Shown here piece by piece: positions 54,400-64,000 of a DNA stretch of 64,000 bases. The translations under genes were made by a program, and so were the position numbers. How positions within the stretch are numbered: the stretch's first letter is position 1; every line of letters starts with the position of its first letter. This DNA comes from Stenocarpella maydis (Eukaryota; Ascomycota; Sordariomycetes; Diaporthales; Diaporthaceae). The notes under the pieces were generated by a model that saw only the letters and a program-made list of their open reading frames with translations, did not search any database and was not told the origin of the DNA. The stretch covers positions 18,728 through 82,727 of the forward strand of contig NQMI01000169.1 of NCBI GenBank assembly GCA_002270565.1, written 5' to 3'.

Positions 54400-57300
54400 A
54401 CTCCTACTTATGATCTCTTAAACGAGCTCAGTAATATTGCTAGTTAGCTAACTGCTGATCCTTAAGTATAGGAGTTGGCTAATGAAGTAGCCCAACTCTA
54501 TATTTTTATAAATAAATGAGCCCGCTAGAGTTAGGAAATAGAATAACTCTAAGAGGAAATTACTACCCTCTAAGCAGGAGCCAACATTATTAACACCCCA
54601 ATCTAGATAAAGGAATATATTAAACTTAATACTCTAGCCCTATATAATGGAACTGCTAGATAACTTTAGGTATACCTAATATAGGTTAGGGCCTATTAGT
54701 ATTTCTATAGATTGGATATGCAGCCTAATGGGAAAAGGGTTATATATATCCTCTTTCCTTAAAGGATAAGCCTTAGCTTAGTTCAAACCTTACTTAATCA
54801 ATTTTATTAATGCAGAATCATTTAAAGCCTGTAAACCTGAAATATAATAAATTTTTAGTAGCTATAAAGGCTATGAGAATGCCCTTAGGTCCCTATTCTA
54901 GGACCTGAATGAGGAATGATAGGCGGAAAGAGACCTAGTGAATTGTAAATAGTATGGCTTAATAATCAACTATACTATAGAATTCCAGTAAATCTATGCT
55001 AAAATCAACTATACTAATAATGTAAAGAAATTCATATTCTACTATAAATTAAAGGATAAAGTAAAGGATGAATTTAGTAAGATTATAAACTAACCTAATG
55101 ATTTTCTATATTATATAAAAATAGCTATCTAGATTAATAATAAACTCTATAAATAATGCTTGGAAAAGAAGGAATGAACTTCCAAATGACCCCTATTTTA
55201 TAAATATAAATTAAATATAGGAAGGAAGTATTAGAAACCAAGCACCTAGTAGGGATAATATGCAGGCCTTATAAAGCTGGATATTGCTTAATATAAGGAT
55301 AAGAAAAGCGTTAAGTGTTATAACTATAATAAGATGGGATACTTTGCTTTAAAATGTAGGGCTCTAAAGAAGAATAGGGACTGGAAGTTAGTACCTGAAG
55401 GAACCCGATAGGCTAATGAAGCTACCTATTAGGTTAATATAGCCGCTTGCAGCATATAAGGACCACCTAGGTTTAAACCACAATAGGAACTTGCAAATAA
55501 GTACTATATCTATAGAATGAATGTATATAACTAATGTTAGGTATATTTAAATTAGGACCCGGATAAAGGATGCGACTTTTATAATTCTAATAAAGAAGAC
55601 CTTTATAATAGTTAATATTTCTTATAATGTACTAAGTCCCCATATAAAAAACACTAGAAGAATAAGGCTTAGTAGCAGCCTATCCTACTAATGAAGAATC
55701 CCTAGAAGCCTAGAATGATACATGTATTACTTAGTTGGATAGCTTACTTTAATAATGGCTATGCTACTTATTATAGTAATAAGGAAGCTACCAGATGGTT
55801 TCCTAAAAATGCTTTAGGAAAGTAGGGAAAAACTCTAGCGGTAGGAAATAGGGAGGAACTCTTACGAATTAACCTTAGGATAGAAGGAAAATCTATCCTA
55901 TAGGCCATACTTGCGCTATAAATATAGTAGAAGGAACTATAAGACTACCTAGGATAAGTACTTCTTCTAGCCCTAAGAACTAATATTATAGCGGTTATAA
56001 TTGTAGGAAGACCCTTTAAAGAAACCATAAGATAGCCTACCTATGAAAACAGAAGGCTAGGAGATGCAGGATGTATGTATCCTGTGCATAATAAATATAA
56101 AGATATCTCCTGGGTATTATATATTTATAAGAGATACAAGGAATATATAAGGGAGAAAACTAAGTATGATTGGTTTCCCTAATAATACCTAGATAAAGAT
56201 ATTAAGTATATATATAAGTATAATGACTTTAAGAACTAGCACCTATATTAGAAATATAAGGAGATAGGGCGCGCTTTAATAAGGCTGGACTCCTGGATAC
56301 CCTTAGGATGCCTATAAAACCCTAATGGATGGGTGGATTATAATAAGCTAGTTTGCAAGGTGCACATGCTCAATAAGGCTCAAGATTAGCATCTATTAAA
56401 ACAATAGAAGCTGCTGCTTAAATCCCTAATGACAGAGAAGCAGGGTTATAGCATACAATAGCTGATTAATAACCTACAAGAATTATAAAACATTATAAAG
56501 TAGAACCTTAAGAGCATTAAGAAGTACTTAGCAGCAGACAAATAGTTAAAAAAACTAGAGGGGCTGTCTATGAAACCTCAGATAGCAACTAACTATACTA
56601 TAAGGTATTTGTATGCAACAGTAAGCAACTATAGCCACCTGATGATTTAGGTTAAGCTAGGAATCCACATGTGCTTAGCACTTATTAATAGTAGAGCATA
56701 AGGGAATTTTATATCCCTAAGGGTAGTAAATGAATACTACCTACTATAGTATAAGAAAAGGGAACCTTATAGACTTAATATAGTAGATAGGACTGAAGTA
56801 TCTTATAGTAATAAAATTATTAGTATGGAGACTAATCCCCTTCTAGTTTGGATTTACAACTATATGAAATTATTATTATTTAATATTACTAAGATAGTAA
56901 ATGATTAGTTAATCTTGAGAATACCTTGATTAAGAAAGAATAATCCCTAAATTGATTAAACCACTAGCTAGATCTTTTAGGATAATGCTATTCCTTAAGA
57001 GAAGGTTATAATTAACGGTATAGGAAGGAGTTATATTACTAAGGATAGCGAATAGGCGATGTACTTAAATGGACCTATGGATACCTTTGGAAGTAGGTAG
57101 AAGGCCCGGCTTTAGGAAAATAGAGAAGGATTAAGCTACTTGAGCGCCTTATGGAAGGACTGAAGCCAATCAGGAGATTGCCACTCTAGTATAACTAGTT
57201 AGCATATAACATAGGAAATACAATAATACCTCCTTTATTTGGAAGAAGGAAAAGAAGAAGATAAACCTAATAGACTAGTATAAATACTAAGAGATTATTA

Positions 57301-60050
57301 TGAATTTAAGAAAATGTTCTAGGAACAACTTAATACTATATTTTATAATATATGTAATAGGATTATGAGATACTATTGAAACCTGGAATAAAACCTTAAT
57401 TTAAGCTTATTTATAGACTTAATAAGGAATAACTTAAAAAAGTATTTAGAGAATACCTTAATGAAAACCTTAAGAAAGGATTCATCAGACTATTATAATT
57501 ACTAGTAGGATACCTAATCCTCTTTATATTAAAGAAAAATAGCAAGCTATAACTTTATATTAACTACTAATAATTAAATAATATTATGATTAAGAACTAA
57601 TACCTTCTTCTACTTATTAAGAAACTATAAGATTAACTTGGAGGAGTAAAATAGTTTATAGTACTTAACTTAAAATATAGATAAAATCTTATTTAAATGA
57701 AAGGAGAAGAATAAAAGATAGTATTCAGGATATACTATAGATATTATGAGATAATGGTTATACCTTTTGGATTAACTAATATACCTGCATTATTCTAGGA
57801 AATATTTAACTAAGTCCTAAGCAAATACCTTAATATCTTTATTATTACTTATTTAAATAATATTCTTATCTTCTTAAAAAACCTTAATGATTATAAGGGA
57901 TATATCAAAAAGGTTCTTTAAAAACTCTAGGATGCTAACCTCCTAGTAGAATTAAAAGGTGCAACTAGTATATATAAAAAGTTAACTACCTTAGATATAT
58001 AATCAAACTAGAAAAAATCAAGATGCAAGAAGGAAAAGTTAAAGCAATTAAGGAATAGCTAACCCCCATAAACGTTAAGATATTAGAGCATTCCTTAGAT
58101 ATGCTAACTTTTATTAATAATTTATTGTATGATATAGTAATATTATAAAGCTACTAAGAGACCTTATTAAGAAGGATTGCGCCTTTAGATGGATAGATAT
58201 TAAATAATAAGCTTTTTAGATACTTAAGGATAAAGTAATAGAAGACCTTATACTTAAGGAGGTAGACCTAGGAAAAGAATTTGAAGTTTATATAGATGTC
58301 TTAGATAATACTGCAGGTAGAGAACTTACTTAGAAAGACAACTAAGGAAGGATACATATTATTATAAACTTTAGCAAGAAGTTTAATAGACTAGAAACCT
58401 GCTATATTATACTAGATAAAGAATTTATAGCAATAGTATATGCATTCCAGGAATAGCAATACTACCTTATAGGAACCAAAAAATAAATTAAGCTCTATAT
58501 GGATTATAAGAATCTTATAATCTTTATAATAATTAAGACTCTTAATAAATGATAAGTTAGATACATAGAGTTCTTATTATAATTTAATATTAAGGTTATC
58601 TATATGGATAGAGTTAGAAATGTAAGAGCAGACGCGCTTAGTTATAGACCTAATTATTAGGATAAGGATTTACCTATGGAATGAATAGTATTTAAAACTT
58701 AAGAAGACGGAAGCCTCATTCTTAACTAAGAACTTAATGCTATAATTAGAGTTAACCTCTAAACCAGAAAAACCCCTTTTAATCTGAAAGAACAAGACAA
58801 ATTAATTACAGAAATACATAAAGTACCGGCATATAGCCACTAAGGTATTGCAGCAATAATTAAAAGAATTCAGCAGAATTATTAGATCCCTAACCTTAAG
58901 AAAAAGGTTTAAGATATTATTAGTAAATGTAACTCATATAACAAAAACAAGGCCTCTAAATACAAACCATATGGATTATTAAAACCCCTACTAGTACCTA
59001 TAGCTATATGGTTATCCATTAGCCTAGACTTCATTATTAAGCTACCTCTCTTATAAGAACCCTTAACTAGAGTACTATATAATAGCATTCTAGTAATAGT
59101 TTGTAGACTAAGCAAGTATGCATACTTTATATTATATAAGGAAGCTAGCACTATAGAAGAGCTTATATATATATTCTTATAAATCATTATAAGCAACTAT
59201 AGAATGCTATATAAAATCATCTTAGATAGAGATAAGCTTTTTATATTAAACTTTTAGAAGTTACTAATAAAGCAACTCAGAATAAAACACAAGCTCTTAA
59301 TAATAGCATATCCATAAATAGATGGATAAATGAAATGAATTAACGAGATTGTGGAGCAATATCTCCAATATTATATTAACTAATTATAGGATAATTGGGT
59401 TAAACTGCTACCGCTAGCATAATTTACCTATAATAGCGTAACTAGTAGTATGACTAAACAGTCACCTTTCTTTATACTTTATAGATATAAACCTTAGGCA
59501 TACTATAAATTACTGCTAGATAACACTCTAGCGGAATTAGTAGAATAAAAAGCAATATAACTTAGATAAATCTAGAAGGATATCCAAGCAGAACTTTCTT
59601 TTATATAAGAATAAATAATAAAATATATAAATTAGAAAAAGATTAAGGGACTAATTTTTAAGGAGGGAAATAAGGTTTATCTTCTTTACTAAAATATTAA
59701 AACTAAATAGCCTAGTAATAAACTTAACTATAAGAAAATTAGCCTCTTTAAAATTTTAAGAAAACTTTTAAATACTAACTATAAGCTCTTATTACGTAAA
59801 GGAATAAATAATATCCAGTTTTTTATATCTTATTTTTAGAGCCAGCACCTAAGGATGCAAAACTCAAAATATAAATTAAAACCCTTAATAAATATAATAA
59901 GGAATATAAAGTAGAAAATATTATAGATTTAAGATAGCACTAAGGAATAATAGAGTACTTTATTAAATGGAAAGGCTATAATTCTAGTGAAAACACATGG
60001 GAACCAGCTTAAAATTTGACCAACTATTATAATAAACTCAAAAAGTACCA
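54400..60050 (+). pseudogene. gag-pol remnant of the chromovirus
   Basis: Non-functional: stop codons occur every few codons in all frames. Recognisable parts are a CCHC-type zinc knuckle at about 55314-55362 (CYN-x2-KMGYFALKC, with second Cys and His altered), a reverse-transcriptase catalytic region at about 57845-57880 (TYLNNILIF, with the expected Asp-Asp now Asn-Asn), RNase H near 58270-58330 (EVYIDVLDNTAG), an integrase zinc region near 58840-58950 ending in a C-x2-C-like pair, an integrase core near 59010-59060 (SISLDFIIKLP) and 59320-59380, and a chromodomain at about 59890-60030 (EYFIKWKGYNSSENTWEPA). The changes Asp to Asn and His to Tyr are G-to-A and C-to-T transitions, as RIP makes. 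The chromodomain places it among chromoviruses. Confidence 0.85.
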
Positions 60051-60479
60051 TATGCGGACCACTATGAAACAGTCCTAGGAGCTAGGAATGTAGCCTAAGA
60101 GCCCTATATATAATGAACCATAATGAACTAACGTTATAATGAAACTATATAATGAACCCCAGTCTTTATAGCTAAAATAAGGGAAACAACTAATAAGAGA
60201 CTAATTATAATAAGAATAACCAAGGCTAGTAACCAGTTAACTCCTCGGGAAAGCATGCTAATACCAGTCACTCTATCCAACCAACACCCCAAATATTGGT
60301 CACGCCCAAAAACCATCTAAACAGATACCAGTATCTGCACCCTATGCGCTAATAGGTACTAGTTATAAGAAAACAAGATCAGGGTGATAAGGCATAACTA
60401 GTAAACTAAAGAAGCAGCTACAAACCAGGACTAGTTAGATAATATTAATATAAAATTTTATTCCTAGTAATAAGAATTA

Positions 60480-61100
60480 GGCACTAGACAAGCTACCCAC
60501 AGGCGCACCTCCTTTATTACCAGTACCTACAAATTTAGACCAACTAGTATTGTTGCCTATTAAGGAATTTTAATTAAAAATACTAACCTTACCTTCGGAA
60601 TGCAGCTAAGCCTCTTGCGCTACCATCCTACTAGCCTCCTCTGTGGAACTCCTCTGTGTAGCCTTGGTAGATTGTATAGCAATCTGTGCCTGCTCTACTT
60701 CAGCCTCCTCCTTCTTTATACGTTCCAACTCCTTTATATTATTAATGCCTTAATGGACCGCATGCATTATCTTCTTATACCACATCTGCCTTTATTTGTG
60801 AAGGTATAGGATTCTTGCGTTTAGCCGCTGGGCCTCCTCTTCTATGGCCTCCAGCTCCTCCTCCAGCTAATGATGTGTTAGGGTGACCTTATTTAATTGA
60901 TTGGGAGTGAGACCTTAGATGTTGCAATTGGATAAGTTAAGGCAAATATAAGTCTAGCAGCGGGTAGACTCTGAATCTGCAACCTTATAGTCCTTAGCCA
61001 GGTCATGTTCTTTATAGTAACAACAAGGTATAGGGATAATGCTGCCCTTCAAGGTAATGGCGAAAAGAAGAGCGGCCTTATGTTTAGCAATAGAGAAAGA
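60480..61100 (-). pseudogene. decayed antisense gene in the 3' part of the retrotransposon
   Basis: On the strand opposite to gag-pol, between chromodomain and 3' LTR, a frame interrupted by a few stops reads AALLFAITLKG, then a Cys-containing segment with degraded C-x2-C spacing (PIPCCYYKEH, later ICLNLSNC), then an acidic coiled-coil-like stretch (LEEELEAIEEEAQRLNARI), then NNIKELERIKKEEAEVEQAQ. From memory, this order of a Cys-rich 'S-x-R-C' box followed by a Glu-rich coiled coil occurs in a family of fungal hypothetical proteins often found near gypsy elements. It is less damaged than gag-pol. Its role is unknown. Confidence 0.5.
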
Positions 61101-61204
61101 CTTTATAGGATAAGACTTAGTAACCCTACCCAATATAATGAATTAGAAAGGCATAAATAAAACTATAGATAAAACTAGAATTACTCATGAAATACTTTTA
61201 AGGA

Positions 61205-61228
61205 TAAAAGAAGCAAGAAGGGAGATAG
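61205..61228 (+). other. polypurine tract of the chromovirus
   Basis: Purine-rich stretch (AAGAAGCAAGAAGGGAGAT) immediately before the 3' LTR, the expected primer site for plus-strand DNA synthesis. Confidence 0.55.
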
Positions 61229-61483
61229 TATTATAAACTAATAAGCATCAGCGGCTAACTACTGTAGAAAACAATCCTATAGCTTAGGAACTGGCTCTCG
61301 AAAAGGTTGTCCTACCTAATCCAATTAATAATGCCACCTTATCAGGGTTAGGGTCAGGGACCTACCAGAATTAATGTGATCTGTATTGACTCTATTGAGT
61401 AATACTCAGTTGATAGCATTACCATTGATCCTATCAAGCCACTGAAGAGTCGGGATATATATATAGATACAGTTATTACCACA

Positions 61484-62075
61484 TGTTAAACGGAACCGCT
61501 CAGCAGGGCGTTGGCACTTCCTGCAAGGAGTTACCCTAGACTTCTTGTAAGGAGTTACCCTAGACTTCTTGTAAGGAGTTACCCTAGACTTGCGAGTCAG
61601 GCGATTTTCGCTAAGTACGCCCAGTGCGTGCGCGACGCAAGATGAGTTTGGTGGCCGTGAGTCGATTATTTTGGCCTGCATTTGCACCTTAATTCAGACC
61701 TCTGCATTACCCTTATTTCTTACCCAAAAAGTATATAACTTGATGCATTAGATAGCTTGATTTCTGAAGTTTGTATGTACTTAATTTGGGCATTGCCAGG
61801 GCTATGGTTGGCTGGTGGCTTGGAACCAAAGATGGTGTGTTGGAAGGGCGAATTCTCCGGCATTTGCAAATTTGCACCAGAGCCTACCGCAGCGTGCCCA
61901 GGGGTGAGACGAGGTCGGAGGGTATATAAGGAGGGCTTACAGAAGCCCAACTTAATTCAATACAAAGTTGTCCAGACCACTGTCAATTGTCCGAATTCGC
62001 CTCAGGGCACCACACTGCGACCCTGCCGAAACACACGCTGAACTGAATGCTATTTTATAGCACATATTCATCAGA
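61484..62075 (+). mobile_element. non-RIPped solo-LTR-like insertion nested in the 3' LTR
   Basis: 592 bp of normal base composition beginning TGTTAAACGG, flanked by CCACA direct repeats (61479-61483 and 62076-62080). Removing it and one repeat restores exact collinearity with the 5' LTR. It contains a TATA-like GGGTATATAAGGAGGGC (about 61919-61935) followed by about 130 bases that could be the R-U5 part of an LTR, and a 24-bp tandem repeat near its start. It has no coding region. The right end (ATTCATCAGA) lacks the usual CA, so the exact border or class is open. Confidence 0.6.
61526..61603. repeat. 24-bp tandem repeat, nearly three copies
   Basis: Unit AAGGAGTTACCCTAGACTTC plus TTGT, repeated with almost no change, inside the solo-LTR-like insertion. 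The lack of C-to-T changes in this small direct repeat agrees with the insertion having escaped RIP. Confidence 0.8.
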
Positions 62076-62373
62076 CCACAGTAGATAGCTCTTATAGTAC
62101 AGACTCTTTAGTTGTCAATCTAAGTGTTCAATCCCAGTGTTGGATAGCCTTACAGCTAGTGATCATTATTAGTCAATAATATTGCTTATTAACCGCCTAA
62201 TAACATATTCCGAACATAAACCCTTGATCTTTTAGGTCTAACATACTCGGAAACCCTCTGATCATTACACTAAGCTAGGTTCGATAAGGAAAGAAAAAGT
62301 AGAAGGAAAATCCTGCGGAATCCCCAGTGAGTCCGGAGGAAGCCGGACCGCGCCAACACCTAGGGTTCCACTC

Positions 62374-63036
62374 TGTAACGAATAAGATCTACTTATATTT
62401 AAAAAGCATTATAATGAAATACTAAATATTAAATATTTATTAGCTAATATATTAAGCTTGTATTATTAATAATGCATTTAATAACTATAGTTATATTATT
62501 AATACTTTTATTAAACGTTTTAAATAAAGAAAGTTAATTATAAGACCCTGCCTTATATAATAGTTATTAATAAAAGAACTAATAATATATAATCTTAAAA
62601 CATTTCCTTTTAGAAAAAGTCTTATATAGAGCTATATTCCAGATTATCTTCTAACTCATAGTTAAGAATAAGAAGAAGATAAGGTGTTATATAAGGGTTA
62701 TAAATATAACCAAAATAAACAAATATATATAGCCGCTAAGTAGCGAAATAATAGTATATAAGTACTATATTCCTTAGAAGATAAATACAGCTAAATTTAT
62801 CCCTTCCTCCCTCTCCTCCTATTTACTCTTCCTTCCTCCTCTTTTATATAAGAATTTCTCCTTACTACTTAATTATTTAAAGTTACTTATAACTTATAGC
62901 TTTATAATAATGTTACGATCCTTGGCCCAGACGTAAGCTATATATATGGTTGGAAGGAATGTTCGAACAGAGAGTTCGAATATTAGCTGATCTTTTGATC
63001 TATGGCGTAGTAGTACCTTCCACCACGATCGTTACA
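62374..63036. mobile_element. unclassified AT-rich segment with inverted termini
   Basis: Begins TGTAACGA (62374) and ends TCGTTACA (63036), perfect 8-base inverted termini of TG...CA form, with a RIP-like interior. A second possible left border, TGTTACGATC at 62911, would give a 126-bp unit with 9 of 10 terminal positions inverted and normal composition. No target duplication was found for either version. It could be a solo LTR or debris. Confidence 0.3.
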
Positions 63037-63040
63037 TTAG

Positions 63041-64000
63041 TGTTATGAGCCAATACGATGGCACCCCAGAGACCCCTCCGCAGGACTAAAGAAAGCAGAC
63101 TCAAGGACCACAACGCTGTCCCACCAGCACTAGCACGAGGAATCAGCGGACACATAGGGTTAGGGTTAAGGACCCACCACCTCAGGATGGATATATTGGA
63201 TACAAGTTATCTAAATATATCCACTAAGGAATAGATATATTAGATATAAGTTATCTAATATAGCTACTAAAGAGTTGGAATATATATATATAGATATAAT
63301 TATTATTATAATAGATAGCTTTTATAAAATAAATTCTTTAATCATTAATCCAAGTATTTAGCCCTATTAACTAGATAGCTTTATAGCTTTTAATTATACT
63401 CTCTTCATAAATAGTATCTTTATATACTATAATTTAGTTAAGTATTACCTCTTGTGCTGCTCTGCTAATATAAACCCTATAGGTTACCTACTAAACCCTA
63501 TTAAGATTTGATATAATTATAACATTTTAATGACTCTTATTAAGAATGACTATATATATAATTAACTAAGTAATACAAAGATATAATATTAACTACCTCC
63601 TTTAATAATGTATAGGCCTAAAGCATAAGTGCTTAAAAGATAGCCCTATAAATTAAAGGCCTTTAATAAGAAATTAATTATCTCTATATAATTTAATAAG
63701 CTAAGGCTTATAAGATAAATAAGCTTAGCCCTTAAAAGGGAGATAAAGGAACCCTTTAAGTAATATAAACTTTAGTTTAAAATTAATATAATAAGATTAT
63801 TTTTATAAGATATTAACTTAAGAAAAACTCTCACACTTAATTTAAACCTACTCTTAGGGACTGTTTAGAGAATAATGAGAAGGATTAAGATAATAATATT
63901 AAAGCTATTTTTAAGAAAGATAATAACTTTAAATAAGCCTTAAAGGATACTTTTAGCAACCTAAAGAAAGAATAAACCACTAAATACTTGAACTTCCTGG
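63041..64000 (+). mobile_element. start of a second, related LTR retrotransposon, cut by the window end
   Basis: An LTR-like sequence of 484 bp (63041-63524, TGTTATGAGC...TTATAACA) resembles the first element's LTR in its start, its (T)TAGGG-like run, its TATATATATAGATATAATT block and the sequence directly after it (TTTTAATGACTCTTATT against TTTTAATAACTCTTATT). The rest of the window is AT-rich internal sequence, probably a gag region, without an open frame. The other end is outside the window. Confidence 0.6.

Larger units (their letters stand above)
53867..62269 (+). mobile_element. RIP-degraded Ty3/gypsy chromovirus-type LTR retrotransposon
   Basis: Two related LTRs (53867-54310 and 61229-62269, the latter enlarged by a nested insertion) bracket about 6.9 kb of AT-rich sequence that still shows, in order, a zinc knuckle, reverse transcriptase, RNase H, integrase and a chromodomain, all broken by very many TAA/TAG codons. 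The 5' LTR begins TGTTATGAAC and the 3' LTR TATTATAAAC (TG to TA). A purine-rich tract (about 61205-61228) directly precedes the 3' LTR. Target-site duplications were not found: the 5 bases before the element (ATCAC) differ from the 5 after it (CTAAG). LTR lengths agree exactly once the nested insertion plus its 5-base duplication is removed. Confidence 0.88.
61229..62269 (+). repeat. 3' LTR of the chromovirus, split by an insertion
   Basis: Matches the 5' LTR over 61229-61483 and 62081-62269. The interruption is the solo-LTR-like insertion 61484-62075 plus its 5-base target duplication. Here the inner (left) part is rich in C-to-T and G-to-A changes while the outer (right) part is better preserved, the mirror image of the 5' LTR. 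Confidence 0.85.

Noticed and set aside
58909..59196. Minus-strand open frame of 95 codons in the AT-rich block
   Set aside because: Lies opposite the integrase region of the dead retroelement. Ile/Tyr/Leu-rich composition follows from AT content.
1..64000. CRISPR arrays, bacterial operons or ribosome-binding sites
   Set aside because: The window is fungal nuclear DNA. Direct repeats present are microsatellite, LTR or the 24-bp tandem unit, with no spacer-repeat architecture.

Overview
The window is nuclear DNA of a filamentous ascomycete, most like a Sordariomycete. The evidence is short spliceosomal introns of roughly 40 to 160 nt with typical fungal branch sites, a CYP51A paralogue, cellobiose dehydrogenase, a GPI-type cell-surface protein, HET-like remnants, and transposons whose CpA sites have been converted to TpA (repeat-induced point mutation, RIP). 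The class assignment is an inference from gene content. Two unresolved bases (2813 and 32224) mark weak assembly points.

Layout. 0-8 kb: poorly resolved small or secreted genes, the azole-target sterol demethylase cyp51A (4.7-6.3 kb, minus) and the C-terminal remnant of a HET-like protein. 8-16 kb: a mitochondrial-type PPR protein, an unrecognised multi-exon gene, and an SRAP (HMCES/YedK) abasic-site protein with a GC-AG intron. 16-21 kb: two decaying genes of fungal accessory families, with nonsense codons that look like CpA-to-TpA changes. 21-30 kb: ordinary housekeeping genes, namely a DDHD-domain phospholipase, a RING-like/ankyrin protein and fimbrin. 31.5-32.8 kb: a decayed TA-flanked, pogo/Fot-type DNA transposon. 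33-48 kb: a secreted-carbohydrate region with an Agd3-type (CE18) polysaccharide deacetylase, a cysteine-rich GPI-type protein, a GH5_5 endoglucanase and a class II cellobiose dehydrogenase without CBM1. 48.6-53.1 kb: the largest subunit of RNA polymerase III. 53.9-64 kb: an AT-rich block built from a RIP-destroyed chromodomain Ty3/gypsy element of about 8.4 kb, a non-RIPped solo-LTR-like insertion inside its 3' LTR, a small unclassified element, and the start of a second related LTR element that leaves the window.

The most striking observation is that one intron of agd3 (minus strand, 33872-34034) and one intron of the cellobiose dehydrogenase gene (plus strand, 46964-47123) are copies of the same sequence although the genes are unrelated. 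They share identical first 15 bases, an identical last 7 bases and about 80% identity over the last ~95 bases. This is the signature of an introner-like element, a mobile spliceosomal intron. The retroelement block is also informative: RIP is polarised towards its inside, telomere-like TTAGGG repeats seem to have been generated by RIP, and a decayed antisense gene lies between the chromodomain and the 3' LTR.

The endoglucanase and cellobiose dehydrogenase fit together as an extracellular cellulose-degrading pair: endo-cleavage, then oxidation of cellobiose with electrons passed to copper monooxygenases. No monooxygenase gene is visible here. The Agd3 homologue stands without the other galactosaminogalactan cluster genes.
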